Under the pieces are notes generated by a model that was not told the DNA's origin, did no database searches, and worked only from the letters and a program-made list of their open reading frames with translations. Shown one piece after another: positions 46,383 to 54,904 of a stretch of DNA of 64,000 bases. The first letter of the stretch is position 1; each line of letters starts with the position of its first letter. Position numbers and translations under genes: made by a program. The stretch comes from Prochlorococcus sp. AG-402-L09 (GTDB lineage: Bacteria; Cyanobacteriota; Cyanobacteriia; PCC-6307; Cyanobiaceae): the NCBI GenBank assembly GCA_003216715.1, contig QCIK01000002.1:124001-188000 (forward strand), read 5' to 3'.

Positions 46383-48305
46383 ATGGATAAAAAATGGAAA
46401 GTTATAGCTCTCTGGGTTCTCCCAATAACAATAGTAATTCTAATTACTTGGCAAATCGTTGGCTCTGCAACCAATACTCAAGTTACGCAAACCAGCTCTT
46501 CTGCATCCTCAAGAAATGCACCAGTTGCCAAAATTAGCTACGGAAGATTTCTTGATTATGTAAAAGCAGGAAGAGTCACATCAGTTGACATTTACGAAGG
46601 AGGTAGAAATGCAATCGTCGAATCAGTAGATCCAGAAATTGATAATAGAGTTCAACGGTTAAGAGTTGATCTACCAGGATTGGCTCCTGAATTAGTTTCT
46701 TCATTAAAAGAAGAAGGTATAAGTTTTGACATTCATCCACCTAAAACCGCTCCGGCTGGAATAGGAATTCTTGGTAATCTTCTTTTCCCACTCATTTTGA
46801 TTGGGGGCTTGATTCTTCTTTCAAGAAGATCAAATTCAATGCCAGGTGGTCCAGGCCAAGCAATGCAATTTGGCAAAACAAAGGCAAGATTTGCAATGGA
46901 AGCTGAAACTGGTGTCAAATTTGATGATGTAGCAGGAGTAAATGAAGCTAAACAAGATTTAGAGGAGGTAGTTACTTTCCTTAAGCAACCGGAAAGGTTT
47001 ACATCTGTTGGAGCTCAGATCCCAAGAGGTGTTCTACTAGTAGGACCTCCAGGAACAGGTAAAACGCTTTTAGCAAAGGCTATTGCAGGTGAAGCAGGTG
47101 TACCTTTCTTCTCTCTTTCCGGCTCTGAATTTGTAGAGATGTTTGTAGGTGTTGGAGCAAGTCGTGTTAGAGACTTGTTTAAAAGAGCTAAAGAAAATAG
47201 TCCATGTTTAATTTTTATAGATGAAATAGATGCGGTTGGAAGACAGAGAGGTGCTGGTATAGGCGGAGGAAATGATGAAAGAGAACAAACACTCAATCAA
47301 CTTTTAACTGAAATGGATGGATTTGAGGGTAATAGTGGAATAATTATCATTGCAGCAACAAATAGACCAGATGTACTTGATTCAGCATTAATGAGGCCAG
47401 GTAGATTTGATAGACAAGTAACTGTAGACGCACCAGACATCACAGGCAGATTATCTATTCTTAAAGTTCACTCCAGAAATAAAAAATTAGAAAAGGATTT
47501 AACCTTAGAGAGCATTGCTAGAAGAACGCCTGGTTTTACAGGCGCAGACCTTGCTAATTTACTTAACGAAGCAGCCATTCTTACAGCCAGAAGAAGAAAG
47601 AATCATATAGGTCTTTCTGAGATAGATGATGCAGTTGACCGCATTATCGCAGGAATGGAAGGTCAACCATTAGTAGATGGAAGAAGTAAACGACTAATTG
47701 CCTATCATGAAGTTGGTCATGCCTTAATAGGCTCGCTAGTAAAAGATCACGACCCAGTCCAGAAAGTTACAGTAATACCTAGAGGTCAAGCAAAAGGTTT
47801 GACCTGGTTCTCTCCAGATGATGATCAGGCTTTAATAAGTAGAGCTCAATTGAAAGCAAGAATTATGGGAGCATTAGGTGGAAGAGCTGCTGAAGATATT
47901 ATTTTTGGAAGAGAAGAAGTAACCACCGGGGCAGGTGGTGATGTACAGCAGGTAGCTTCTATGGCCCGACAAATGGTCACAAGATTTGGAATGAGCAGTC
48001 TTGGTCCAGTCTCTTTAGAAGGAGATAGTCAAGAAGTATTTGTTGGAAGAAGTCTTATGAATACATCTGATATATCAGATGAAATTTCAAAACAAATTGA
48101 TGAGCAGGTTAGAAAAATAGTTAAGCAGTGTTATAAAGAAACACTTGAATTAGTTGCAAAAAATAGATCTGCTATGGATAAATTAGTTGAGATTTTAATC
48201 GAGAAGGAAACTATGGATGGAGATGAGTTCTGCAAAATACTATCTGAATATACAGTTCTTCCTGAAAAAGACAGGTTTATTCCAGTACTTCAAGATCCAA
48301 AATAA
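46383..48305 (+). CDS. ftsH: ATP-dependent zinc metalloprotease FtsH, FtsH2 type
   Basis: Membrane AAA+ protease. Of the 640 residues, the first hydrophobic segment is at about 8-26 and a second at about 130-147. Walker A is GPPGTGKT at 221-228, Walker B is [10 protein letters not shown], the second region of homology lies near 326-343, and the zinc site is HEVGH at 442-446. The sequence resembles Synechocystis FtsH2 (slr0228), which removes damaged D1 in photosystem II repair. The assignment to that subgroup is from memory of the family. The 142 bases upstream hold no gene. Confidence 0.95.
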   Translation: MDKKWKVIALWVLPITIVILITWQIVGSATNTQVTQTSSSASSRNAPVAKISYGRFLDYVKAGRVTSVDIYEGGRNAIVESVDPEIDNRVQRLRVDLPGLAPELVSSLKEEGISFDIHPPKTAPAGIGILGNLLFPLILIGGLILLSRRSNSMPGGPGQAMQFGKTKARFAMEAETGVKFDDVAGVNEAKQDLEEVVTFLKQPERFTSVGAQIPRGVLLVGPPGTGKTLLAKAIAGEAGVPFFSLSGSEFVEMFVGVGASRVRDLFKRAKENSPCLIFIDEIDAVGRQRGAGIGGGNDEREQTLNQLLTEMDGFEGNSGIIIIAATNRPDVLDSALMRPGRFDRQVTVDAPDITGRLSILKVHSRNKKLEKDLTLESIARRTPGFTGADLANLLNEAAILTARRRKNHIGLSEIDDAVDRIIAGMEGQPLVDGRSKRLIAYHEVGHALIGSLVKDHDPVQKVTVIPRGQAKGLTWFSPDDDQALISRAQLKARIMGALGGRAAEDIIFGREEVTTGAGGDVQQVASMARQMVTRFGMSSLGPVSLEGDSQEVFVGRSLMNTSDISDEISKQIDEQVRKIVKQCYKETLELVAKNRSAMDKLVEILIEKETMDGDEFCKILSEYTVLPEKDRFIPVLQDPK

Positions 48306-48314
48306 AAGTTGATT

Positions 48315-48932
48315 TTAAATTGAATTTATTTGACGCTTGTTAAAAACACTATCAATAATTCCATATTCGACAGCTTCAGTTGGAGACATATAAAAATCTC
48401 TATCTGTATCTTCTCTTATCCTTTCAATAGGTTGACCAGTTCTTTCAGATAATTCTTTGTTCAATTTATCTTTTATAAACAATATTTCATCAGCTTGGAT
48501 CCTAATATCACTAGCTTGTCCTCTTGCTCCTCCCAGTGGCTGATGAATCATGATTCTTGAATGAAGCAAGCTACTTCTCTTTCCTTTTGCACCTGCACAA
48601 AGTAGAAACGCACCCATACTTGCAGCTAAGCCAACACATACTGTATGAATATCAGGTTTTACATGCTGCATTGTGTCAAAGATACCAAGGCCGTCATAAA
48701 CAGATCCACCTGGAGAATTGATATATAGAAAAATATCTTTATCCGGATCATCAGCCTCTAGGAAAAGAAGTTGAGCAACAATCCTGTTAGCAGAATCGCT
48801 TGTAACTGGTTCACCCAAAAAAACTATTCTTTCTCTTAAAAGCCTTGAATAAATATCAAAGGCTCTTTCTCCTCTTCCAGATTCTTCAATAACTATTGGA
48901 ATCATTGAACTATAATAATGGTCGGTTTTCAT
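48315..48932 (-). CDS. clpP: ATP-dependent Clp protease proteolytic subunit
   Basis: A serine protease subunit of 205 residues with the catalytic triad visible: S105 in [12 protein letters not shown]130 in [10 protein letters not shown] and D179 in EDTDRDFYM. The catalytic residues show it is an active ClpP, not the inactive ClpR. Cyanobacteria have several ClpP paralogues and the number cannot be assigned here. It is convergent with ftsH (9-base gap) and divergent from thf1; the start codon overlaps an ATG of the opposite frame. Confidence 0.96.
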   Translation of the reverse strand: MKTDHYYSSMIPIVIEESGRGERAFDIYSRLLRERIVFLGEPVTSDSANRIVAQLLFLEADDPDKDIFLYINSPGGSVYDGLGIFDTMQHVKPDIHTVCVGLAASMGAFLLCAGAKGKRSSLLHSRIMIHQPLGGARGQASDIRIQADEILFIKDKLNKELSERTGQPIERIREDTDRDFYMSPTEAVEYGIIDSVFNKRQINSI

Positions 48933-48984
48933 GATCCTAGCTAAGTCGCGGGGTAAGCTAGGGTCTCTTAAGAATTATCTAGGT

Positions 48985-49590
48985 TTGACATTGAGCGTTA
49001 GAGCAACAATTTCAGACAGCAAATCTGATTTCCATAAGGAATTTCCTTATGTAATACCTCCTATTTATAGAAAGCTTGCAGATGAACTGCTAGTAGAACT
49101 TCATCTGCTGAGTCATCAGAAAAACTTTAAGAAAAACTCGATTTTTGCCATTGGATTAAAAGAAATATTTAGTAAATTTACAAGTGGATATAAACCTACC
49201 GAACACATCAGTAAGCTTTTCGACGCAATATGTAATTGCAATGGTTTTAATCCAACTGAGATAAGTAGCGCCTCTGAAGATTTAGTGAGCAAAGCAAAAT
49301 CATTTACAAAAGATGATCTAAATGCTTTTCTATTGCAACTGAATAATGATAACAATGAAAATGATTATTACAGTCGTATTAATGCTATAGGCATATATAA
49401 GTTAGTTAGTGAAATCGCTTCATTCAAAGATTTAAAAGAAGTAGATTTTAATAAAGAAATAAATAATATTTCAGAATTACTAGGTTACCAGTCTTCAAGG
49501 GTTGAGAAAGATATAAGTATGTATAAGTCAAACATTGAAAAGATGAAACAAGCATTAGAAATTATAGCTCTAAACCTAACATCCAAATAA
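48985..49590 (+). CDS. thf1: Thylakoid formation protein Thf1/Psb29
   Basis: A helical protein needed for photosystem II biogenesis and, in cyanobacteria, for stability of FtsH complexes. [38 protein letters not shown] is the conserved family opening, and [17 protein letters not shown] and [23 protein letters not shown] follow. The start is uncertain. An ATG at 48931 gives 219 residues but overlaps the clpP start codon and adds 18 residues with no family match. TTG at 48985 or 48991 gives about 200 residues, which fits the family better. Confidence 0.9.
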   Translation: MTLSVRATISDSKSDFHKEFPYVIPPIYRKLADELLVELHLLSHQKNFKKNSIFAIGLKEIFSKFTSGYKPTEHISKLFDAICNCNGFNPTEISSASEDLVSKAKSFTKDDLNAFLLQLNNDNNENDYYSRINAIGIYKLVSEIASFKDLKEVDFNKEINNISELLGYQSSRVEKDISMYKSNIEKMKQALEIIALNLTSK

Positions 49591-49599
49591 AATTGGATA

Positions 49600-49725
49600 T
49601 CATTTCTTTCTTCTTTTATCTTTCCAATCAATATAACTAATATATATTACGCCAATTGTTATAAATGACAGTAGTACAATAGAAATAAAAGATAAAAAAT
49701 TATAGAGATTAAAATCTATAGGCAT
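49600..49725 (-). CDS. Undescribed 41-residue single-helix protein behind petN
   Basis: An ATG-TGA frame of 41 residues starting 8 bases after the petN stop on the same strand. It opens MPIDFNLYNF, has one hydrophobic helix (about residues 11-31, IVLLSFITIGVIYISYI) and ends in a charged tail, DWKDKRRKK. The layout (short lumenal end, one helix, basic cytoplasmic tail with a W-x-D step) resembles the very small subunits of photosynthetic complexes and NDH-1, such as NdhP. That resemblance is inference; I cannot name it. No clear ribosome-binding site is visible. Confidence 0.6.
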   Translation of the reverse strand: MPIDFNLYNFLSFISIVLLSFITIGVIYISYIDWKDKRRKK

Positions 49726-49733
49726 AAGTATAA

Positions 49734-49835
49734 CTATATATCGATAGAACCATCACCATTTCTTCCCCAAACCACCATTGCAATTGAAAAAGTGAAGATA
49801 GCAGCTAAAGAGGCCCAACCTAAAGTGAAAATCAT
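49734..49835 (-). CDS. petN: Cytochrome b6f complex subunit PetN
   Basis: A 33-residue single-helix subunit required for b6f complex stability. The frame from the ATG at 49835 gives [19 protein letters not shown], followed by the family-invariant MVVWGRNG end and a short GDGSIDI tail. The tail is a few residues longer than in most cyanobacteria. It lies downstream of, and convergent with, thf1; a second small membrane ORF follows after 8 bases. Confidence 0.95.
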   Translation of the reverse strand: MIFTLGWASLAAIFTFSIAMVVWGRNGDGSIDI

Positions 49836-49938
49836 GACTAGAATTATTTTCTAAATTATAACTTATTAAAAAGGTTTAATTTGTTTGCTTCTAGAGAATT
49901 TAAAAGCAATTAAGGAATTAAACAAAAAGAGACAGAAA

Positions 49939-50241
49939 ATGGGAAGACTTGTTCAAAACCACAGCACACACATTGAAGGACTAATCAAATGGTTGAAAAA
50001 GATAGCAGCAATCCATGAAATCAAGACTGTTACTCCTGCCTCGCTTTCAAAGACAAACGGCAGAGGTGAGAATCTAGGTCTTAAAGTTACTGTCAAAACA
50101 AATGAAGGTTTTAAGCTGCTAGCAAGGAAAGGGAAACTTGTACAAGAGGTCTTTCTGGTTACAAACTTGAATGAGGAAGAAATTATAAAAATAATTGAAA
50201 AAACTAATCCAAAGTCTTATCGGAAAAAGAAACGTTGTTAG
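49939..50241 (+). CDS. DUF2103 family protein
   Basis: A basic protein of 100 residues from the ATG at 49939 (MGRLVQNHSTHIEGLIKWL), the point where the DUF2103 domain begins. A TTG at 49885 in the same frame, with an AAGG 10 bases upstream, would add 18 residues and cannot be excluded. KTVTPASLSK and GFKLLARKGKLVQEVFLVT are the family blocks. DUF2103 has been called a predicted metal-binding family; no function is established. It is divergent from petN. Confidence 0.85.
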   Translation: MGRLVQNHSTHIEGLIKWLKKIAAIHEIKTVTPASLSKTNGRGENLGLKVTVKTNEGFKLLARKGKLVQEVFLVTNLNEEEIIKIIEKTNPKSYRKKKRC

Positions 50242-50380
50242 ATAATGTTTGCCGATAATAGGGTTTTTTATTTTGCTTAGATACCGATTCAGAAAGTTCT
50301 CTTATGATATCTTCTTTAATCAAATTCATCGCCGAATCAATTTCGTATAGGTTATCAGCCATAGAAAAAGTAATTTTCAT
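50204..50380 (-). CDS. Possible small protein, 58 residues
   Basis: The ATG at 50380 opens a 58-residue frame, MKITFSMADNLYEIDSAMNL, continuing as a charged helix (IKEDIIRELSESVSKQ) and a polar tail. An AAGGTG lies immediately before the ATG, a bit too close for an ideal ribosome-binding site. The last 38 bases overlap the end of the DUF2103 gene on the other strand. An in-frame TTG at 50479 would give 91 residues with a hydrophobic start. No family is recognised and it may be a chance frame. Confidence 0.35.
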   Translation of the reverse strand: MKITFSMADNLYEIDSAMNLIKEDIIRELSESVSKQNKKPYYRQTLSNNVSFSDKTLD

Positions 50381-50584
50381 CACCTTAATTCGTAAACTCA
50401 AAGAAGCTATATTAATTAATAAAGAAATCGGATTTACATAAACTAAAAAAAGAACTCTTATAAATATTAAAGATTCCAATATTTAGAATATAAATTTAAA
50501 TAAAAACGATATAAATTAAGAACCAGAATATTTACTGTAATTTATCTAACAAGAGAAATCATAGGATTTATTAAGATAATAAAT

Positions 50585-50854
50585 CTAAATCTCATATTCG
50601 TTCTTAAACTTATCTAAATTTGTCAAATATAGCTGATGCAGATTAGTAGTATCGTCATTGAAACCCACTTCCTTATACAATTGATCAAGGGACATATAGG
50701 CACTCATTACAGGTAAAAATGCAGATTTATATTCTTCCTGTATATCGTCCTCATCTATATCGTGAATTATAGCTGTGATCAACTCAATTTGTTTCTTGGC
50801 TAATGAAATATTTTTCTCTAATTCAGGACTAAGTTTACGTCTTCTTTTTGCCAT
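50585..50854 (-). CDS. Hypothetical helical protein
   Basis: An 89-residue protein from the ATG at 50854, opening MAKRRRKLSPELEKNISLAK; an in-frame GTG at 50872 would add six residues. The predicted character is a four-helix soluble protein: a basic start, then acidic stretches (HDIDEDDIQEEYKSAF) and a repeated Leu/Asp pattern. I do not recognise the family. Codon and residue usage look like the flanking real genes, and the stops are clean. It sits alone between two gaps of about 200-340 bases. Confidence 0.6.
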   Translation of the reverse strand: MAKRRRKLSPELEKNISLAKKQIELITAIIHDIDEDDIQEEYKSAFLPVMSAYMSLDQLYKEVGFNDDTTNLHQLYLTNLDKFKNEYEI

Positions 50855-51002
50855 TGAATACAATTCATCCACAAAAATAATACACTATTTTTAATAGAAA
50901 AATCAATCAGAAGAGCAAGACAATTTCAAAAACAGAAGAATAAGAGTAAATACTCATAGAAAAAGCAGATGAGAGTTACATTTTTATAAAAATGGGATAT
51001 AT

Positions 51003-51060
51003 TTTACTTGGTACAATATAGATGTGATAATAGCCCAAAACATTTTTTATTAAAGGGCTA
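51003..51060 (+). promoter_or_regulatory. Promoter-like hexamers and leader hairpin before a hypothetical gene
   Basis: TTTACT (51003-51008) and GATAAT (51026-51031) are separated by 17 bases, a good sigma-70 layout. Directly behind the -10, TAGCCC (51031-51036) and GGGCTA (51055-51060) form a 6-base stem with an 18-base loop that would lie at the very 5' end of the transcript, 18 bases before the ATG at 51079. The rest of 50873-51078 shows nothing else. Confidence 0.4.
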
Positions 51061-51078
51061 GCAATTCTAACTATCACT

Positions 51079-51423
51079 ATGAAAAGTAATTCGGATAAAA
51101 ATCAAACAAAACTTCCATGGTGGGTTGAACTGTTGTTTGTTCAAATTGGATTACCCGACGCGTGGCTTTCTAAATATCTCAAGAAGAAAAAAGAAACAGC
51201 GAATTTTATTCAAGAAAATAAAAAATATATAGCTTATTCAGCTATCTTAATTGCAGGAATATTATACATATACCCAATAGTAAGGTATACATCATCAAGT
51301 GCATCATGCATAGATAGAACTACAAAGTATCTAAAATCAAATAATGTAAATAGATCACGAAATGAAATAGATATAAATTCCCTAGCAGTTGGATATTGTC
51401 ATGGAGGTGCATTACCAGAATAA
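51079..51423 (+). CDS. Hypothetical single-pass membrane protein
   Basis: A 114-residue protein with a conserved-looking N-terminal amphipathic block, LPWWVELLFVQIGLPDAWLSKYL (about 13-35), a basic linker, one transmembrane helix (about 51-68, IAYSAILIAGILYIYPIV) and an outside domain with two cysteines (about 77 and 107) that could form a disulfide. I do not recognise a named family but believe similar proteins occur in marine picocyanobacteria. It is preceded by a promoter-like pair and a hairpin. Confidence 0.65.
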   Translation: MKSNSDKNQTKLPWWVELLFVQIGLPDAWLSKYLKKKKETANFIQENKKYIAYSAILIAGILYIYPIVRYTSSSASCIDRTTKYLKSNNVNRSRNEIDINSLAVGYCHGGALPE

Positions 51424-51434
51424 ACACCTGCTCG

Positions 51435-51578
51435 TCATTTACATTTATCTCCATTTATATCATAAGTTGGCTGCTTTTCAGGGGGCTTTCCCTCAAACAA
51501 AGGAATTAATTTAGACACGAACCTTCCCATAACTGGTACCCAAAATCTTGCATAGGCCTTTTTAAGTAATTTATTCAT
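51435..51578 (-). CDS. Undescribed 47-residue protein
   Basis: An ATG-TGA frame from 51578. It opens with a basic amphipathic helix, NKLLKKAYARFWVPVMGRFV, then SKLIPLFEGKPPEKQP and a polar tail ending KCK. The Phe-Trp-Val-Pro step and the proline-rich end look protein-like rather than random in this A+T-rich DNA. It ends 11 bases from the convergent 51079 gene and starts 39 bases downstream of the glycosyltransferase gene on the same strand. A peripheral membrane role is a guess. Confidence 0.5.
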   Translation of the reverse strand: MNKLLKKAYARFWVPVMGRFVSKLIPLFEGKPPEKQPTYDINGDKCK

Positions 51579-51617
51579 TTTAAATTTTTATACTAAATAA
51601 AAAGATTTATAATAATA

Positions 51618-53267
51618 TTATTCATTAATGTTCATTAATAATGAATGATTGTCAAATTTTTTAACAGAAACAAAAGAATGATTTATATCTAAATTTTTAA
51701 AGTTAACAATATCAGAAGTAATTACATACTGATATTTAGTCAATTTCTCAAAATCATCTACAACTAAAGATGAAGGTAAGTAATATGATAATAAAGTCTG
51801 TATTTTACTATCTAAACTGAATAAATATATAGTATTTGAATTTATAATTGTCGATACACTTTTATCTCTTAAGAATAGTTTTGTATTATAGTTAGGATTA
51901 CCTAGTACACCAAAATTAAACAACAATGACAAAGAAATATATTGAGGTATAATTAAATTATAAAAGAAATTAATTAAATTGCATCTAATATATTTAATGT
52001 CAAATAGAAATCTAGTTGATGTCAAATACGATAACAATAGAACTGCACTAAGAATATAAACTATCAAAGGATTTCCATAAGTATACTGAAAAATTAAATT
52101 TTTATAATTAATAATAGAAAATAAAATTAAAGATGCTATGAATAAAATTATTATAAATAATAAATAACTAATTGTAGTTCTTGAGAAGGAGTATCTAAAT
52201 GAATTAGATGTTAAGTAAGTAGAAAAAATTACAGATAAAGAAGGTAAGAGAATAAGATAGTAATGTGGATATGAAGTCGACATGCATAATAGTAATATTA
52301 AAGATAAAAGAGGGTAACAATAAATCAATAATGGATAATTGATTTTATTATTAAATCTAGTAAAAGCCAAAAGGATAATAAGTAATACTCCAATTGGAAA
52401 AGTTAGGTAAATGAAATTCAAAGGGCCAAGTATAAAATTATTAAAATCAACTTCACCTATTGCCTGTTTTCTAGCAAAAGCAAAAAGGGTTGTAATTCCA
52501 ACAATTCCAAACTTTTTATATGAAAAATAGAGATTAAGAAACGTTGGTATAGAGCCAAGAAATATTCCGGTAGAAAAGAAGATTTTAAAATGACATCCTT
52601 TTTTAAACAAATGATAAAAAATAAAAGGTGTGAGTCCTATAAGAGGAACAAAGGCCATATAACTTCTAATAAAAAAAGATGTAGAAATAAAAAGACCCGA
52701 CAAAAATATATAAAAATACTGTCTTAGATATCCTAAAGAATCTAGAGATTTAAGAAAAAATAAAATAACTAAAAGAATACATAATACAAATGGAAAATCT
52801 GGACTCGCGTATCTTGAATATTGAATCCATAATGGCATTGATGAAAGTGAGAATACAGAAATCAATGCAGCCTTCTTAGTTGTAATTTTCAATGCAATTA
52901 AGTACGAACTAATCAGGCAAAAGAAAGAAGAAATAATACTTGGAAGCCTTAGAGATAATTCGCTATTACCAAATAACCTTATAGATAATGCTATAAACCA
53001 ATAGCTTCCTAACGTCTTATGGTGGGGAGTTGAGAAAGGAGTGGAAAACCAATTATCGGAGTACTCAATCAATCTTGCTCTTCTAGCGTAAAGTCCCTCA
53101 TCATGAGCGACGAGACTTTGAGTAGAATAATCAATAAGGAAATAAAGTGATATAAAAAATAGAACTAGAAGCAAAGCTAGAATAATTGTTTTTTTTCTTA
53201 AGAAAAAATTAATAAATCCTACTTTAATCTTCTTATAGTTAATAACATTAGATGGAAGAATTTGCAT
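51618..53267 (-). CDS. Membrane glycosyltransferase, GT39/ArnT-like
   Basis: A polytopic membrane protein of 549 residues from the ATG at 53267 (a TTG two codons upstream is also open). The GT-C signature is the early lumenal acidic pair in SLVAHDEGLYARRARLIEY (about 55-70), followed by HHKTLGSYWFIALSIRLFGNSELSLRLPS, the PMT-2 pattern. About eleven hydrophobic helices follow. Such enzymes transfer a sugar from a polyprenyl-phosphate carrier to lipid or protein. The acceptor cannot be read. The extreme A+T and Ile/Phe/Ser richness is greater than in neighbouring core genes, which may reflect relaxed selection or an accessory gene. Confidence 0.82.
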   Translation of the reverse strand: MQILPSNVINYKKIKVGFINFFLRKKTIILALLLVLFFISLYFLIDYSTQSLVAHDEGLYARRARLIEYSDNWFSTPFSTPHHKTLGSYWFIALSIRLFGNSELSLRLPSIISSFFCLISSYLIALKITTKKAALISVFSLSSMPLWIQYSRYASPDFPFVLCILLVILFFLKSLDSLGYLRQYFYIFLSGLFISTSFFIRSYMAFVPLIGLTPFIFYHLFKKGCHFKIFFSTGIFLGSIPTFLNLYFSYKKFGIVGITTLFAFARKQAIGEVDFNNFILGPLNFIYLTFPIGVLLIILLAFTRFNNKINYPLLIYCYPLLSLILLLCMSTSYPHYYLILLPSLSVIFSTYLTSNSFRYSFSRTTISYLLFIIILFIASLILFSIINYKNLIFQYTYGNPLIVYILSAVLLLSYLTSTRFLFDIKYIRCNLINFFYNLIIPQYISLSLLFNFGVLGNPNYNTKLFLRDKSVSTIINSNTIYLFSLDSKIQTLLSYYLPSSLVVDDFEKLTKYQYVITSDIVNFKNLDINHSFVSVKKFDNHSLLMNINE

Positions 53268-53415
53268 GGTCAAATATGATTAAAAATTCATAAGTTCACT
53301 TTTAATGAACTACATTTAAATAAAATTATATCCTTAGTAATTTGATTTGGGAATCTAAGAGACTGTGAATTAATAACATCATGTATAATAAAAGATATTT
53401 TAAGACTTATAAAAG

Positions 53416-53613
53416 ATGGCAACTGCTAAGGAGAAGAAGGAAGAAGTAAAAGCATCTCTCAAGATTTTACGAGCTGAACTGAGAAAAATGCATTTAGGAG
53501 TAACAGAAGAACTTTCACTTCCAGAGCCAAAAGAAGTCAAAAAATTAATGACTCAAATGGAGGAGCTATTGGTGGTAATTGAACCAAAGTCATCTAGAAA
53601 AGCAAAAAAGTGA
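53416..53613 (+). CDS. Hypothetical small charged protein
   Basis: A 65-residue, Lys/Glu-rich helical protein: MATAKEKKEEVKASLKILRAE, then ELRKMHLGVTEELSLPEP and a second helix ending in SSRKAKK. It has a coiled-coil-like pattern and no cysteine or membrane segment. No family is recognised. It is divergent from the glycosyltransferase gene across about 150 bases, with its own start at an ATG. Confidence 0.65.
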   Translation: MATAKEKKEEVKASLKILRAELRKMHLGVTEELSLPEPKEVKKLMTQMEELLVVIEPKSSRKAKK

Positions 53614-53686
53614 AAAAAACCATTTTAAAGAGTAAAGGATAACTATAAATATTAAAATAAATACTCATATGATTAGTTAATATTAT

Positions 53687-53908
53687 TCAAGCATTACTTA
53701 TTGTTTTAAAAAGAGAGGGGCTTGAAATTAATATCGTAATAGCCAAAGGGTGTTCTGAGATAGTATGAAAAAGTGTCGAAAAAGTAAAAAAATCGATTAA
53801 AATTCTAAGGTCAATTCTTAAATCATATATTGAAAGTGTAATTAGAAGAATTTGTAACCAATTATGTTTTATATAAATAAAAAATTTATCAATAGAAATG
53901 AAGCCCAT
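53687..53908 (-). CDS. Possible small protein after secF
   Basis: A 73-residue ATG frame starting 6 bases after the secF stop on the same strand. It reads as two hydrophobic-amphipathic stretches, KHNWLQILLITLSIYDLRI and HPLAITILISSPSLF, with acidic/basic pairs between. The tight spacing behind secF supports a real operon gene, but no ribosome-binding site is visible and the family is unknown. The remainder of 53614-53914 shows nothing else. Confidence 0.45.
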   Translation of the reverse strand: MGFISIDKFFIYIKHNWLQILLITLSIYDLRIDLRILIDFFTFSTLFHTISEHPLAITILISSPSLFKTISNA

Positions 53909-53914
53909 GTTTAA

Positions 53915-54880
53915 TCAATCAAATTCTTTATTGCTTGTTATTGATAATAATGAAGGGGCTAAAGCTATACTCGACCAAGAACCAGCTATAACACCGATTA
54001 CTAAAGCTAATGAAAACCAATATAATGTTGATCCTCCCCAAATTAAAATACATATTAATGGGAGTAGTGTGGTAAAACTTGTATAAAGTGTCCTTGTTAA
54101 TGTTGCACCAACAGCTTTATCAATCTGATATTTAAGACTTAGTTGATTATCTATTAAACTTTTTTCTCTAATCCTATCAAAAACAACAACAGTATTATTC
54201 ACTGAATAGCCTGCAATAGTCAAAAGAGAAACAGCGAATAAGGAGTCTACCTCTACATTAAAGAAATATCCCAGCCATGCAAATACACCACAAACTATAA
54301 GTATGTCATGCAAAATAGCAAATAAAGCTAAGAATGAGTATCTTCGATCATATCTAAAGTTGATATATAAAGCTATTCCAAGAAAAGCAAAAAGAAGAGA
54401 AATTAAACTACTTTTAAGCAGCTGCTTCCCAAGACTTGGGCCAATAATTTCAACTGAAGTATTTTCATTGTTAAATGGGCCAAAAGATTTATTAACCTCT
54501 GCTACTACAGACTCAGATTGATCTGCAGATAAAAATGGCAGCCTGATGGATATTAATTGTGAATTATCGAGTAATTGTATTTGTGATCTAGTTAAATTAG
54601 GAGATGTATTTGAACTAAAATTTTTATCTTGGTTTTTTAAAGCGATTATATTATTAGAAATGTCACTTGTATTTAAGGTAATACATTCATCAATACAACT
54701 CCTCTCTAAAGTTATTTGAGTTCCTCCGGTATAATCTAAACCAAGATTTAAAGGTGCCTTAATAGAACTACTTTTAAGGCAGATTAGCATCCCAATTATT
54801 GATATTAAACATAAAGAGAATGAAACAAGCCAAACATTTTTTCTGTTTTTATAGAGTTGAACATTAAAATTAGCTTTCAT
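53915..54880 (-). CDS. secF: Protein translocase subunit SecF
   Basis: An RND-type membrane protein of the Sec translocon accessory complex that uses the proton motive force to help export. The 321 residues have the N-terminal helix, NLGLDYTGGTQITLE (the conserved D-Y-TGG step), a periplasmic domain and five C-terminal helices with the VDSLFAVSLLTIAGYSVNNTVVVFDRIRE signature. It is the second gene of secD-secF (24-base gap). The thylakoid and cytoplasmic membranes share this system in cyanobacteria. Confidence 0.95.
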   Translation of the reverse strand: MKANFNVQLYKNRKNVWLVSFSLCLISIIGMLICLKSSSIKAPLNLGLDYTGGTQITLERSCIDECITLNTSDISNNIIALKNQDKNFSSNTSPNLTRSQIQLLDNSQLISIRLPFLSADQSESVVAEVNKSFGPFNNENTSVEIIGPSLGKQLLKSSLISLLFAFLGIALYINFRYDRRYSFLALFAILHDILIVCGVFAWLGYFFNVEVDSLFAVSLLTIAGYSVNNTVVVFDRIREKSLIDNQLSLKYQIDKAVGATLTRTLYTSFTTLLPLICILIWGGSTLYWFSLALVIGVIAGSWSSIALAPSLLSITSNKEFD

Positions 54881-54904
54881 AATTTAATTGATTTGAGTTG
54901 GTTG

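Noticed and set aside
50873-51078. NtcA site (GTA-N8-TAC) in the small-gene gap
   Set aside because: GTAC words are present, but the second half-site is missing at the required spacing.
53898-54521. Plus-strand frames inside secF
   Set aside because: Antisense to the conserved SecF helices; their length reflects the bias of the real gene.
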